Notes under the pieces: model-generated | Databases searched by the model: none | The model's input: only the letters and a program-made list of their open reading frames with translations | What the model was told of the DNA's origin: nothing | In this document: in pieces, positions 41,503 through 49,188 of the stretch | Position numbering within the stretch: position 1 is the first letter of the stretch | How the letters are laid out: each line of letters begins with the position of its first letter | Assembly: GCF_014649995.1 (NCBI RefSeq) | Contig: NZ_BMUC01000014.1 | Coordinates: 153,358 to 202,545 of the forward strand | Direction: 5' to 3' | Length of the DNA stretch: 49,188 nt | Source of the DNA: Streptomyces griseoflavus | GTDB lineage: Bacteria; Actinomycetota; Actinomycetes; Streptomycetales; Streptomycetaceae | Made by a program: the position numbers and the translations under genes

Positions 41503-42712
41503 ATGGCGGCACTTTCCTGCAGGGAAGATCGCCCGCCAGCGGCGGGAGATCGTTCGCCTGGAGCCGGGGATCGAATACCGCACGATGGGTGTGCGGTGGT
41601 ACGGGAAAGGAGCCTACGACAGGGGTGCCGTAACGACTGAGACAGTCAAGGCCAAGTCCCTCTATCGAGCGCGGGAGGGAGACTTCACATTCAACCGGAT
41701 CGACACTCAGAAGGGTGCATTCGATGTCGTATCTGCTGAGCTTGATGGCGCCCTGGCAACCAATGAGTTTCCCCTTTATGAAGTGAACGAAGAGGAAGTG
41801 GACGCCCGTTTCCTACTTCTCAACTTCCAGCGGTCAGAAGTTTTGCGACAGATCGGTGCCATGCGTGCAGGCTCCGAGGGACGTGCTCGATGGAAGGAAG
41901 CTGACTTCGAGGCATGGACGGTTCCCGTGCCGCCGCTTCCTGTCCAGGGGCGGATTATTGAGGTCATCGGTGCGGTGGACGACCAAATCACCGCACTCGA
42001 CACTGAGGCGGAGGCGGCGATAGCCCTCCGAGTCGGGTTGCTCGCTGAATCTCTCACTATAAGCGAGAGTAAGGAGTGGGAGGAAGTACGTCTCAGCGAG
42101 GTTTCGTCCCCACTCGCTGGTCCCGCGTTCAAGTCATCTGTTTTCGCGTCGACTCCTGTTGGGCCTCGCCTTCTGCGAGGTATCAATCTCGGACGCTTTG
42201 GAACGCGCTGGAACGATGCCGACACGGTATTTTGGCCGGAGGACGAGAGCGGAGCATTTCAGAAGTACGTGCTGGAGCCGGGGGACGTCTGTATCGCTAT
42301 GGATCGACCGTTCACACGTGATCGCGTTCTTCGGTGCGGCCTGATCCAAAAAGCTGACTTGCCGGCGCTGCTTGTTCAGCGGGTGACAAGGCTGCGAGCG
42401 AACCTTAACCGGGTCATGCCCGAGTTTCTGATCCTTGTGGTGCAGTCCTCGAGCATGGCAGAGCGCCTTGCTGGCAGGCAGACGCCCGGAGGCTACGCCC
42501 CCCATATCTCGGGACGGGACATCAGCGAGTTCACGTTCGCCCTGCCTCCATTGTCGGTTCAGGAGCGGATCGTCGAGGTAATCGGAGCAGTGGACGCGAA
42601 GATTACCGCCACACGTGCTGAGGCTGACGGTCTCCGCAGCGTTCGTGCAAGCCTGCTGTCGGGCCTGCTGGATCGCACCATCGACCTTGAGTCCGCTGAG
42701 CAGGGGGTCTGA
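41495..42712 (+). CDS. hsdS: Type I restriction enzyme specificity subunit
   Basis: HsdS (405 aa) carries two target-recognition domains separated by conserved helices. The two helices are recognisable as a pair: PVQGRIIEVIGAVDDQITAL near residue 150 and SVQERIVEVIGAVDAKITAT near 355, the internal repeat typical of the family. The C-terminus VRASLLSGLLDR is also standard. The DNA of both recognition domains is visibly less GC-rich than hsdM and hsdR and uses A/T-ending codons, which suggests exchange from another source. The start ATG lies within the hsdM end (8-nt overlap). Target sequence cannot be predicted by eye. Confidence 0.95.
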   Translation: MSEWRHFPAGKIARQRREIVRLEPGIEYRTMGVRWYGKGAYDRGAVTTETVKAKSLYRAREGDFTFNRIDTQKGAFDVVSAELDGALATNEFPLYEVNEEEVDARFLLLNFQRSEVLRQIGAMRAGSEGRARWKEADFEAWTVPVPPLPVQGRIIEVIGAVDDQITALDTEAEAAIALRVGLLAESLTISESKEWEEVRLSEVSSPLAGPAFKSSVFASTPVGPRLLRGINLGRFGTRWNDADTVFWPEDESGAFQKYVLEPGDVCIAMDRPFTRDRVLRCGLIQKADLPALLVQRVTRLRANLNRVMPEFLILVVQSSSMAERLAGRQTPGGYAPHISGRDISEFTFALPPLSVQERIVEVIGAVDAKITATRAEADGLRSVRASLLSGLLDRTIDLESAEQGV

Positions 42713-42715
42713 GCC

Positions 42716-45700
42716 GTGGCAAAGGGTATTCGAGAGCGTGAGTTCCAGAATCTGATGATCCAGTGGTCCCTCCCGATGGGGTGGGGCTTCATGGCGGGCA
42801 GGTCGTTGCCGCGTGAGACGACGCAGACGATGCTCGCCGGCCAGCTGCGGGGCGCTCTCGTCCGACTGAACCCGGGGGTGATCGACGGATTCGACGTGGA
42901 CGCGGTGGTCGAGGAGATCGTCGCCACGGTCAACGCCGTCGAAGGCGGCCTGGTGCGGGCCAACGAGCAGGTACTGCACCTGCTGCGGGGCCGGAAGGAG
43001 TTTAGGGACGCCGACGGCGTGTGGCACGCCCTGAAGGTCATCGACCTCGAGCGCCCGACCGCCAACACCCTCGTCGTCTCGGACGAGGTGACCATCACCG
43101 TCCCCGGCAAGACCTCCCGCCGGTTCGACCTGGTGTACTGGGTCAACGGCCTGCCCCTGGTCGTGGTCGAGGTGAAGTCTCCGACCGCGAAGTCCCGGTG
43201 GGCCGACGCGGCCCGTGAGATAAACGACGTGTACGTCACCGAGTACCCGTGGTTCTTCACCCCCAATGTCTTCGCCGTCGCCTCCGACGGGCTGAAGCTG
43301 CGCTTCGGTGCCGCCGGCGCGCCCACGAACCTGTGGCAGCCGTTCCGGTCCACCGCGGATGACGAGAACCTGTCCGGGCAGGCCGACGTGCAGCGCTCCG
43401 TCGAGCTGCTGCTGAACCCGGCCACGATCCTGGACATGCTCGCCAACTTCGCCCTGTTCGACACCTCCGGGGGCGGGGTGGACAAGAAGTACCTGCCCCG
43501 CTATCCGCAGATGGAGGCCGCGCACCTGATCCACCAGCGGGTGCTGGCGGGCGGGTCGAAGGGCCTGATCTGGCACCACCAGGGGTCGGGGAAGACGCTG
43601 CTGATGGTGTTCGCCGCCTCGCTGCTGCTGGCCGACACCCGCACCGAGTCGCCCACGATCATCCTGCTCTCCGACCGCACCCAGCTGGTCCGGCAGACCT
43701 CCGGGGTGTTCACCTCCGCGCTGGGGGACGCCTACTTCCACCAGCCCGCCACCAGCGCCGAGCTGCGGGCGCTGCTGGCCGACGACGTGCGCGGCGTCAT
43801 CTCCACGACCGTCCACAAGTTCGCCGACGCCGGCAAGGAGCTGTCGACCCGCGACAACATCATCGTCCTGGTCGACGAGGCGCACCGCACCCAGTCCGCC
43901 CGGTCGAAGTCGTTGGCCGGGCAGATGCGCGCGGCGCTGCCACACGCGAAGTTCTTCGGCATGACCGGCACCCCCGTGCGCAACCTGGCCACCGACACCT
44001 TCGCCCTCTTCGGCGAGGAGAGTGACCCGGGCCGGGTGCTGCACCGGTACTCGGTGTCCCGATCCCTGCTGGACGAGGCGACCGTCCCGGTCATGCTGGA
44101 CCCGCACCCGGTCTCCTTCGAGATGAACGACCGGGAGCTGCAGGCCGAGTTTGACCAGTTCGCCGACGCCTTCGACCTCGACGACCCCGACCGTGAGGCC
44201 CTGTCCCGCAAGTTCGGGCGCCTGACCTCGGTGTTCTCCAACCCCGACCGCATACACGCGATCTGCCAGGACATCGTGGACCACTACCTGGCCGGCGCCT
44301 ACCGCAACGGCCTCAAGGCCCAGGTCGTCGCCTACAACCGTGAGCTGGCCGTGGCGTACACGGACAAGATCAACGAGCTGCTGGCCGGGTTCGAGGCCTC
44401 CCAGGTGCTCGCCGAGGTCGGCAGACACGAGCGGATCACCGCCGAGGTGAACATCTCCGTCTCGGACTCCAAGGACGAAGACCCCGCCCTGCGGAAGTTC
44501 CAGCTCTCGGAGGTCCAGGAGGAGGAGCAGAAGCGGCGGTTCCTCACGGCGGACGACCCGCTGTGCTTCCTAGTAGTGACCGCGAAGCTGATGACCGGGT
44601 TCGACGCCCCCAACGAGGGCGTGCTCTACCTGGACAAGCCGCTGAAGGCCCACACCCTGTTCCAGACGATCACCCGCCCGAACCGCACCTGGATCTCCCC
44701 GACCGGGTTCGTGAAGACGCAGGGCGTGGTCGTGGACTACATCGGCCTGGCCGAAGAGGTCCAGCGGTCCGTCACCGACCCCACCGCGGAGAAGGCCGGC
44801 GGCAAGGGGGGCGGGTTCGTCACCGACGTGACCGAGCTGGTCGCCGAGTTCCGCACCGTCTTCGCCCGCATCGAAGACCTCCTCGTGGACGTGGACGGCC
44901 TGGACCTCACGGTCCACGGCTACGAGTCCGTGCGCGCCATCAACACCTTCCTGGACGCCCACCCCGGCGCCGCCGAGGTATTCAGCAGGGACTACCGGCT
45001 CCTGGCCCGCCTGTACCCGCTCATCAGCACCGACAAGCGGGTCACCAAGTACCGCGACGGCTTCGCCCTGTTCGGGTCCGCGTACACGACCCTGTTCAAG
45101 AAGTCCTCCGACGAGGAGCGCAAGGAACGGCTCAACGAGCTCGGGCCGATGGTCCTGGAGATCATCAACGCCCACGTCCACTCCTTCTCCGTGGTCGCCT
45201 CCCAGGAGGAAGCCCTCGTCCTGGACGCCCAGGGCATCGCCATCCTCAAGGAGCTGCTGGCCCTCGTCCGCCCCAAGCCCGGCACGGACAACGGCCAGGA
45301 CAAGACGCCGCCGTCCGCAGCCGAGATCCTGGACCACATCAAGGCCGCCCTCGACAAGGACGTCGAACCGGGCTCCGCAAAGTACACCGCCCTCGCCGAG
45401 CGGATAAAGCAGCTGCGGGACCGGATCATCCAGAACGCCCAGGACGCCCTGGAGTTCCTGTCCGAAGCGCTCCGGGTCGCCCGCGCCATCGTGGACGCCG
45501 GGAAACACCCCGACGAAGCCGTCGTCGTGCTGGACGACGACCACGTGGGCGTCCTGTCACGGATCATCCACGACCACGCACCGGCCGGCCTCACCATCAC
45601 GGAGAAGAACCTGGCCGAGGAGATCGACCAGGTGGTCACCCGCACCCTCGCAGGCTCCTGGGACAACGCGGACGCCCGCAACCGAGGCGTCCGCCGCGCC

Positions 45701-45796
45701 ACCGCCGCGGTCTTCCGCCGGTACACCCTGAAGCCGGTGGGAGAGCCGTACGACTCCACCGTCGCCTACATCGAAGCCCACTACCTCGTCGACTGA
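42716..45796 (+). CDS. hsdR: Type I restriction enzyme motor/nuclease subunit
   Basis: HsdR (1026 aa) translocates DNA and cuts unmodified targets. The N-terminal PD-(D/E)xK nuclease has D138, E152 and K154 (RRFDLVYWVNGLPLVVVEVKSP). The SF2 motor has Walker A at 287-294 (HHQGSGKT), DEAH at 386-389 (VLVDEAHRTQSARS) and FGMTGTPV as motif III. FLVVTAKLMTGFDAP and LFQTITRPNR fit motifs V-VI. The C-terminal helical domain (after about 800) binds HsdM/S. The GTG start lies 3 nt after the hsdS stop. No defects are seen, so the system should restrict. Confidence 0.97.
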   Translation: MAKGIREREFQNLMIQWSLPMGWGFMAGRSLPRETTQTMLAGQLRGALVRLNPGVIDGFDVDAVVEEIVATVNAVEGGLVRANEQVLHLLRGRKEFRDADGVWHALKVIDLERPTANTLVVSDEVTITVPGKTSRRFDLVYWVNGLPLVVVEVKSPTAKSRWADAAREINDVYVTEYPWFFTPNVFAVASDGLKLRFGAAGAPTNLWQPFRSTADDENLSGQADVQRSVELLLNPATILDMLANFALFDTSGGGVDKKYLPRYPQMEAAHLIHQRVLAGGSKGLIWHHQGSGKTLLMVFAASLLLADTRTESPTIILLSDRTQLVRQTSGVFTSALGDAYFHQPATSAELRALLADDVRGVISTTVHKFADAGKELSTRDNIIVLVDEAHRTQSARSKSLAGQMRAALPHAKFFGMTGTPVRNLATDTFALFGEESDPGRVLHRYSVSRSLLDEATVPVMLDPHPVSFEMNDRELQAEFDQFADAFDLDDPDREALSRKFGRLTSVFSNPDRIHAICQDIVDHYLAGAYRNGLKAQVVAYNRELAVAYTDKINELLAGFEASQVLAEVGRHERITAEVNISVSDSKDEDPALRKFQLSEVQEEEQKRRFLTADDPLCFLVVTAKLMTGFDAPNEGVLYLDKPLKAHTLFQTITRPNRTWISPTGFVKTQGVVVDYIGLAEEVQRSVTDPTAEKAGGKGGGFVTDVTELVAEFRTVFARIEDLLVDVDGLDLTVHGYESVRAINTFLDAHPGAAEVFSRDYRLLARLYPLISTDKRVTKYRDGFALFGSAYTTLFKKSSDEERKERLNELGPMVLEIINAHVHSFSVVASQEEALVLDAQGIAILKELLALVRPKPGTDNGQDKTPPSAAEILDHIKAALDKDVEPGSAKYTALAERIKQLRDRIIQNAQDALEFLSEALRVARAIVDAGKHPDEAVVVLDDDHVGVLSRIIHDHAPAGLTITEKNLAEEIDQVVTRTLAGSWDNADARNRGVRRATAAVFRRYTLKPVGEPYDSTVAYIEAHYLVD

Positions 45797-45804
45797 CGCA
45801 AACA

Positions 45805-45824
45805 CCGAGGGCCGACCCCCTCGG
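45805..45824 (+). terminator. Hairpin after hsdR
   Basis: Arms CCGAGGG (45805-45811) and CCCTCGG (45818-45824) enclose a 6-nt loop, 8 nt after the hsdR stop. It plausibly ends the hsd operon. It is short, so confidence is moderate. The 45825-45932 stretch has no other feature I can support. Confidence 0.5.
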
Positions 45825-45932
45825 CAGGAGAGCGATGGTGTACTTCGCGCACTTCCAGGCGACCCGGCGCGGCGGGCGGCGTGCGCGTCCTGCCAGGGAT
45901 CACGGTGAGCCGCTCGGTGCCGGGCTGGTAGT

Positions 45933-46754
45933 TCAGCCGACAGTGGGGGTGCGTCGTACCGGGGCGGTGGCAACGCGGGTCCAGGCCAGTGCGCACTGCA
46001 GGGCGGCCTCCTCGCGCGTCTTGTACGGTCCGCCGGCCGCGAAGGAGTCGGCAAGGCGGTGCTTCCAGCCGTTGCGCCCGGTCCGGCCGGCACCGCCGTA
46101 GGACGGTTCCACGTAGCCCAGCACCGTGCCGTCCTCGGCGATCAGGTCCCACCGGTGGGTGTCGCGGTGGTCCGCGCCCTTGACCAGGCGGGCGCTGTCC
46201 GCGACGGCGCGGGCTGCCTTCTGCGACAGCCGCTTGCGCCGGTCCGGTGCTGTCTTCTTCGGCGCGCCGGCGGGCTGCGGGGAGGACGGCACCGAATCGT
46301 CACGTGACGATTCGGTCGGCGGCGCCTGCACCGTGGCGCGCGGCGGGGCTGGCTCGGCGACCAGGTCGACAATGGTGACGGTCGAAGTCTGGGTGCGGTC
46401 CGGGATGCCGTGCAGGGCTTGCGCGGCCGGGGCAGCCTGCCGCGCGCGGGCCGCCAGGACGACCGGGATGCGCACCACGACCCCGAGGTCGAAGTCGTCG
46501 GCGGGCCGTCCGGCGTTCAGAGCGCCGGCCAGGCGCCGGGCGGCGGCGGCCAGGCTGTCGGCCAGCTCCACCGCGGGCACCCCTGCGTACGCCTCCAGCA
46601 GCTCCCGCTCCTCGCCGGGGGCGACCCGGTGCTCCTGGTCCTGTCGCTGACGGGTGCGGTACGCCTTGGCCTGGCAGGCGCGCGAACAGTAGCGGCGGGC
46701 CCGGGGGCCGCGCTGCGCGGGAAGGGCCCCGCCGCATACCGGCCACGTCGTCAT
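45933..46754 (-). CDS. Zinc-ribbon protein of unknown function
   Basis: The protein is 273 aa. The N-terminus has a zinc-ribbon (CxGG at 6-9, then RRYCSRACQAKAYR at 20-33), a pattern seen in plasmid and phage-type DNA-associated proteins. Residues 50-110 are helical (AAARRLAGALNAGRPADDFDLGVVVRIPVVLA). A Thr/Pro/Ser linker follows, then a basic region (RRKRLSQKAARAVADSARLV). The C-terminal domain begins WDLIAEDGTVLGYVEPSYGG and includes YKTREEAALQCALAW. The family is not recognised, and the C-terminal part looks like a compact DNA- or RNA-binding module. It has a Shine-Dalgarno GGAGG directly beside a 32-bp palindrome, and a second copy of the core palindrome lies inside the gene. Confidence 0.75.
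   Translation of the reverse strand: MTTWPVCGGALPAQRGPRARRYCSRACQAKAYRTRQRQDQEHRVAPGEERELLEAYAGVPAVELADSLAAAARRLAGALNAGRPADDFDLGVVVRIPVVLAARARQAAPAAQALHGIPDRTQTSTVTIVDLVAEPAPPRATVQAPPTESSRDDSVPSSPQPAGAPKKTAPDRRKRLSQKAARAVADSARLVKGADHRDTHRWDLIAEDGTVLGYVEPSYGGAGRTGRNGWKHRLADSFAAGGPYKTREEAALQCALAWTRVATAPVRRTPTVG
46291..46316. promoter_or_regulatory. Intragenic copy of the palindrome
   Basis: A perfect 26-bp palindrome sits inside the zinc-ribbon coding region. Its central 18 bp, AATCGTCACGTGACGATT, are identical to the centre of the promoter palindrome at 46763-46794. It lies about 440 bp downstream of the start. It encodes SSRDDS in the linker between domains, where the protein sequence is free to vary, so the DNA rather than the peptide may be what is conserved. 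It is a possible second operator that allows looping. Confidence 0.6.
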
Positions 46755-46762
46755 GCGTCCTC

Positions 46763-46794
46763 CTCACCTAATCGTCACGTGACGATTAGGTGAG
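46763..46794. promoter_or_regulatory. 32-bp perfect palindrome at zinc-ribbon gene start
   Basis: Bases 46763-46794 read identically on both strands around a central CACGTG. The core AATCGTCACGTGACGATT is shared with 46291-46316. It begins one base upstream of the Shine-Dalgarno of the minus-strand gene (start codon at 46754), so a protein bound here would block transcription or translation. As RNA it would form a hairpin directly in front of the ribosome-binding site. The rest of the gap to 47034 shows no other clear feature. Confidence 0.75.
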
Positions 46795-47034
46795 CACAGT
46801 ACCGGCTTCGGGGTGCCGGTTAAGAAAGCTGTCACCAGCCGCGAACGAGGGGCGTCATGTTCGGCAACGCGCGGCGGGGGCGCGCCCGGCGACATGACGG
46901 GTGACGGTCGCGCCGGGAACCGCGATGCCGAAGAAGTGCGTTTCCTGGTTCAGGCGAGAACGGTCCGGGACAATGCGAAGTGACAGGCCGTCAGCCGTCC
47001 GGCGGCGGATGTATCGGGGTGAGGGGGAGCCGCT

Positions 47035-47370
47035 GTGTCGCAGGGGTGGAAGATCACGGTCATCGTGCTGGCGGTGGCCGGCGTCCTGTCCACACCGCTG
47101 ATCTGGCTTTTGGACGGCCCCGGGGCGGGACAGCTGGCCGGGGCCACGGTCCAGGCCGCCGTCGGCATCGCCGCCCTGGTCTGGGCCCTGTTCCAGCGTC
47201 CGTCCTCTGCCGGGCCCACGGACAGAGCCGTCCGGACCGGGAAAGCCAGCCGTGGTGGCGTTACCGGCATCCGGCGGCCCGGCGGCCGGGGCCGTGGCTC
47301 GGCGACAGCCGAGCGGACGGGAGAGGCCGGCGGCGAGAACTCCGTCTCCGGCATCGACTACTCGAACTAG
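47035..47370 (+). CDS. Small membrane protein before STAND NTPase
   Basis: The 111-aa protein starts with GTG after GGTGAGGGGGAG. Hydrophobic helices lie at about 6-24 (KITVIVLAVAGVLSTPLIW) and 33-52 (QLAGATVQAAVGIAALVWAL). A Gly/Arg-rich soluble tail ends with ATAERTGEAGGENSVSGIDY. That tail resembles segments in the N-terminus of the next protein (TGDAEAAGEETAVSGY and TGDATATNGAIAVSGY). It lies 11 nt before the NTPase, so the two are probably co-transcribed and work together, for example as a membrane tether. The family is not recognised. Confidence 0.7.
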   Translation: MSQGWKITVIVLAVAGVLSTPLIWLLDGPGAGQLAGATVQAAVGIAALVWALFQRPSSAGPTDRAVRTGKASRGGVTGIRRPGGRGRGSATAERTGEAGGENSVSGIDYSN

Positions 47371-47381
47371 GCCCCGCAGCC

Positions 47382-49188
47382 ATGACGAAGGCATCCCGAC
47401 GCACGGCGCGGGACGAGGAGCCCGAACCGTCGGTGACCGTGGCGGACACCGGTGACGCCGAGGCCGCCGGTGAGGAGACGGCCGTGAGCGGCTATCGCGG
47501 CCCGGTCCCGGGAAACGGCCCTGAGTCCCCCGCCTCGGTGCACCTGTCCAGTACCGGGGACGCGACCGCCACCAACGGCGCAATCGCCGTCAGCGGCTAC
47601 GTACACACGCTGACTGTGCAGCACGCGCCGCGGGAACCTGCCTCCTGGCCGCACCAGGTCGGCGTGATCCCGTCTCCGGCGCGGTCCTTCCAGCACCGCG
47701 TGGAGGCGGACCGGCTGCGGGCGGCGGTCGAGGGCGGGGGCACCGCCGTGCTATCCCAGGTGCTGACCGGGATGGGCGGGGTCGGCAAGACCCAGCTCGC
47801 CGCTGACTACGCCCGCGCCGCCTGGGACGACGGCGGCCTGGACGTTCTGGTCTGGGTCACCGCGAGCGCCCAGTCCCCCGTGGTGAGCACGTACGCACAG
47901 GCCGGCGTCGAACTGTGCCGGGCCGACCCCGAGAACCCCGAGCAGGCCGCGAAACAGTTCCTGGCCTGGCTGGCCCCCAAGCCCGGGCAGCGGCCGTGCC
48001 GGTGGCTGATCGTCCTGGACGACGTCGCCGACCCCAACGACCTGATCGTCCACCCCGAGGATCCTGGCAACCGCTACAGCCTGTGGCCGCCCGCCAGCCC
48101 GCACGGCCGGACCCTGCTCACCACCCGCCGCCGCGACGCCGCCCTGTTCGGAAACGGCCGCCGACGGATCGAGGTCAGCCTGTTCACCCCTGCCGAATCG
48201 GTTGCCTACCTCACCGCGGCCCTGCACGCCCACGACCGCACCGAGCCCGCCGACCAGCTCGCCGCCCTCGGCGCCGACCTCGGGCACCTGCCCCTGGCCC
48301 TGGCCCAGGCCGCCGCCTACCTCATCGACTCCGGCAAGACCGCAGCCACCTACCGCGACCTGCTGGCCGACCGCGCCACCAAACTCACCGACCTCGCCCC
48401 CGACGCCCTGCCCGACGAGCAGGCCACCGCCCTCGCCGCCGCCTGGTCCCTGTCCATCGACCGCGCCGACACGCTACGCCCCGCCGGCCTGGCCCGGCCC
48501 ATGCTCCACCTGGCCTCCCTGCTCGACGCCAACGGCATCCCCCAGGACGTCCTGATGGGTGACGTGGCCCGCGCACACCTTGCCGCACACCGCACGACAG
48601 CCGGCCCCGGACGAAGGCGGCGACCGAAGTGGTGGCCGAGCAGACGGCAGCGCTCGGCGGCTCCCGTTACCCCGGACGAGGCTTTCGGTGCTCTAAGGGT
48701 CCTGGACCGGCTCAGCCTCATCGGTCATCAACCCGACGCCCCCCACCAAGCCGTCCGCGTCCACCAGCTCATCCAACGCGCCACCCGCGACACCCTCAGC
48801 CCCCACCAGCACGATCAGGCCGCGCGCACAGCCGCTGATGCCCTAGTCGCCGCCTGGCCTGACATCGAACGCGATACCACCCTTGCCCAGGCCCTGCGCA
48901 CTAACGTTGATGCCATCACCCGCCATGCCGACGACGCACTGTACCGGCCGGACGCGCACCCGGTGCTGTACCGCACCGGCCGCAGCCTCGGTGAATCCGG
49001 TCAGCTCACCGCCGCTATCGACCACTTCGACCACTTGGCCATCACCACCCGCAGCCGCCTCGGCCCCGACCACCCCGACACCCTCACCACCCGGAACAAC
49101 CTCGCCTCCTGGCGGGGGGAGGCGGGGGATGCGACCGGGGCGGCCCAGGCATTCGCCGACCTGCTGGAGCACACGGTGCGGGTGCTGG
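47382..49188 (+). CDS. NB-ARC/TPR STAND NTPase, partial (runs off window)
   Basis: The frame is open from the ATG at 47382 to the window end (602 codons), so the C-terminus is missing. The N-terminus has two TGDA...VSGY repeats (about 23-38 and 58-73). The NB-ARC domain has Walker A TGMGGVGKT (129-137), Walker B RWLIVLDDVAD near 207-217 and the RNBS-type LLTTRRRDAALFG. A winged-helix region around 400-470 follows. TPR repeats begin near 560 (GQLTAAIDHFDHLAITTRSRLGPDHPDTLTTRNNLA). Such STAND NTPases act as sensors that oligomerise on ligand binding, and several serve in defence. The effector part, if any, is not visible. Confidence 0.9.
   Translation, partial: MTKASRRTARDEEPEPSVTVADTGDAEAAGEETAVSGYRGPVPGNGPESPASVHLSSTGDATATNGAIAVSGYVHTLTVQHAPREPASWPHQVGVIPSPARSFQHRVEADRLRAAVEGGGTAVLSQVLTGMGGVGKTQLAADYARAAWDDGGLDVLVWVTASAQSPVVSTYAQAGVELCRADPENPEQAAKQFLAWLAPKPGQRPCRWLIVLDDVADPNDLIVHPEDPGNRYSLWPPASPHGRTLLTTRRRDAALFGNGRRRIEVSLFTPAESVAYLTAALHAHDRTEPADQLAALGADLGHLPLALAQAAAYLIDSGKTAATYRDLLADRATKLTDLAPDALPDEQATALAAAWSLSIDRADTLRPAGLARPMLHLASLLDANGIPQDVLMGDVARAHLAAHRTTAGPGRRRRPKWWPSRRQRSAAPVTPDEAFGALRVLDRLSLIGHQPDAPHQAVRVHQLIQRATRDTLSPHQHDQAARTAADALVAAWPDIERDTTLAQALRTNVDAITRHADDALYRPDAHPVLYRTGRSLGESGQLTAAIDHFDHLAITTRSRLGPDHPDTLTTRNNLASWRGEAGDATGAAQAFADLLEHTVRVL

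Noticed and set aside
42134-44428. 764-codon frame antisense to hsdS and hsdR
   Set aside because: Gly/Val/Leu-rich shadow of a GC-biased gene on the opposite strand. The hsdR frame has all family motifs. Similar shadows at 1381-2784, 3108-4274 and 17921-20230 were dropped for the same reason.

Overview
The window is high-GC DNA with short intergenic gaps, frequent GTG starts and many 1-11 nt gene overlaps. It looks like a streptomycete or close actinomycete chromosome, in a region rich in defence and accessory genes. No rRNA or tRNA gene was recognised.

Layout. (1) 45-10165, minus strand: a complete type I-E CRISPR-Cas locus (cas3, cse1, cse2, cas7, cas5, cas6e, cas1, cas2). The roughly 670 bp between cas3 and cse1 holds a decayed copy of the cas3 3' end, a small plus-strand membrane-protein gene and a two-repeat fossil CRISPR array. 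(2) 10313-13036: leader plus a 44-repeat array. (3) 13152-28216: a type IV secretion/conjugation-like locus of the Streptomyces SCO6880 type. It has a lytic transglycosylase/NlpC hydrolase, a degenerate ParA-like protein, small membrane and VirB8-like subunits, a VirB6-like polytopic protein, PrgI-like, VirB4-like and VirD4-like proteins, then four accessory genes. No relaxase, VirB11 or FtsK/TraB gene was recognised. (4) 28350-29736: a second array of 22 repeats with the same repeat and a homologous leader, so the two arrays bracket the secretion locus. (5) 29975-36002, minus strand: a graspetide (omega-ester RiPP) cluster, with precursor, ATP-grasp macrocyclase, PIMT-like methyltransferase and a small protein, preceded by an XRE/TPR regulator, an ATP-binding anti-sigma-like protein and two small proteins. 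(6) 36162-38553: a decayed tyrosine recombinase, then secreted proteins (lamin-tail domain, crystallin-like remnant, HNH nuclease). (7) 38722-45796: a PIN-domain gene divergent from a type I restriction-modification operon (hsdM-hsdS-hsdR). (8) 45933-49188: a zinc-ribbon protein gene carrying two near-identical perfect palindromes, a small membrane protein, and an NB-ARC/TPR STAND NTPase that runs off the right edge.

How the parts work together. Cas1-Cas2 add spacers at the leader ends. Cas6e processes transcripts from both arrays. Cse1-Cse2-Cas7-Cas5-Cas6e forms Cascade, and Cas3 degrades the target. The type I R-M system and the STAND NTPase add further defence layers. The secretion locus between the arrays has all the main motor and channel genes but no visible DNA-processing gene, so it could be a protein-exporting machine or a transfer system whose relaxase lies elsewhere. 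The graspetide cluster should make a side-chain ester/amide cross-linked peptide, probably with an added aspartimide.

Limits: all assignments come from reading motifs, gene order and translations by eye. No database search was run, and spacer targets are unknown.
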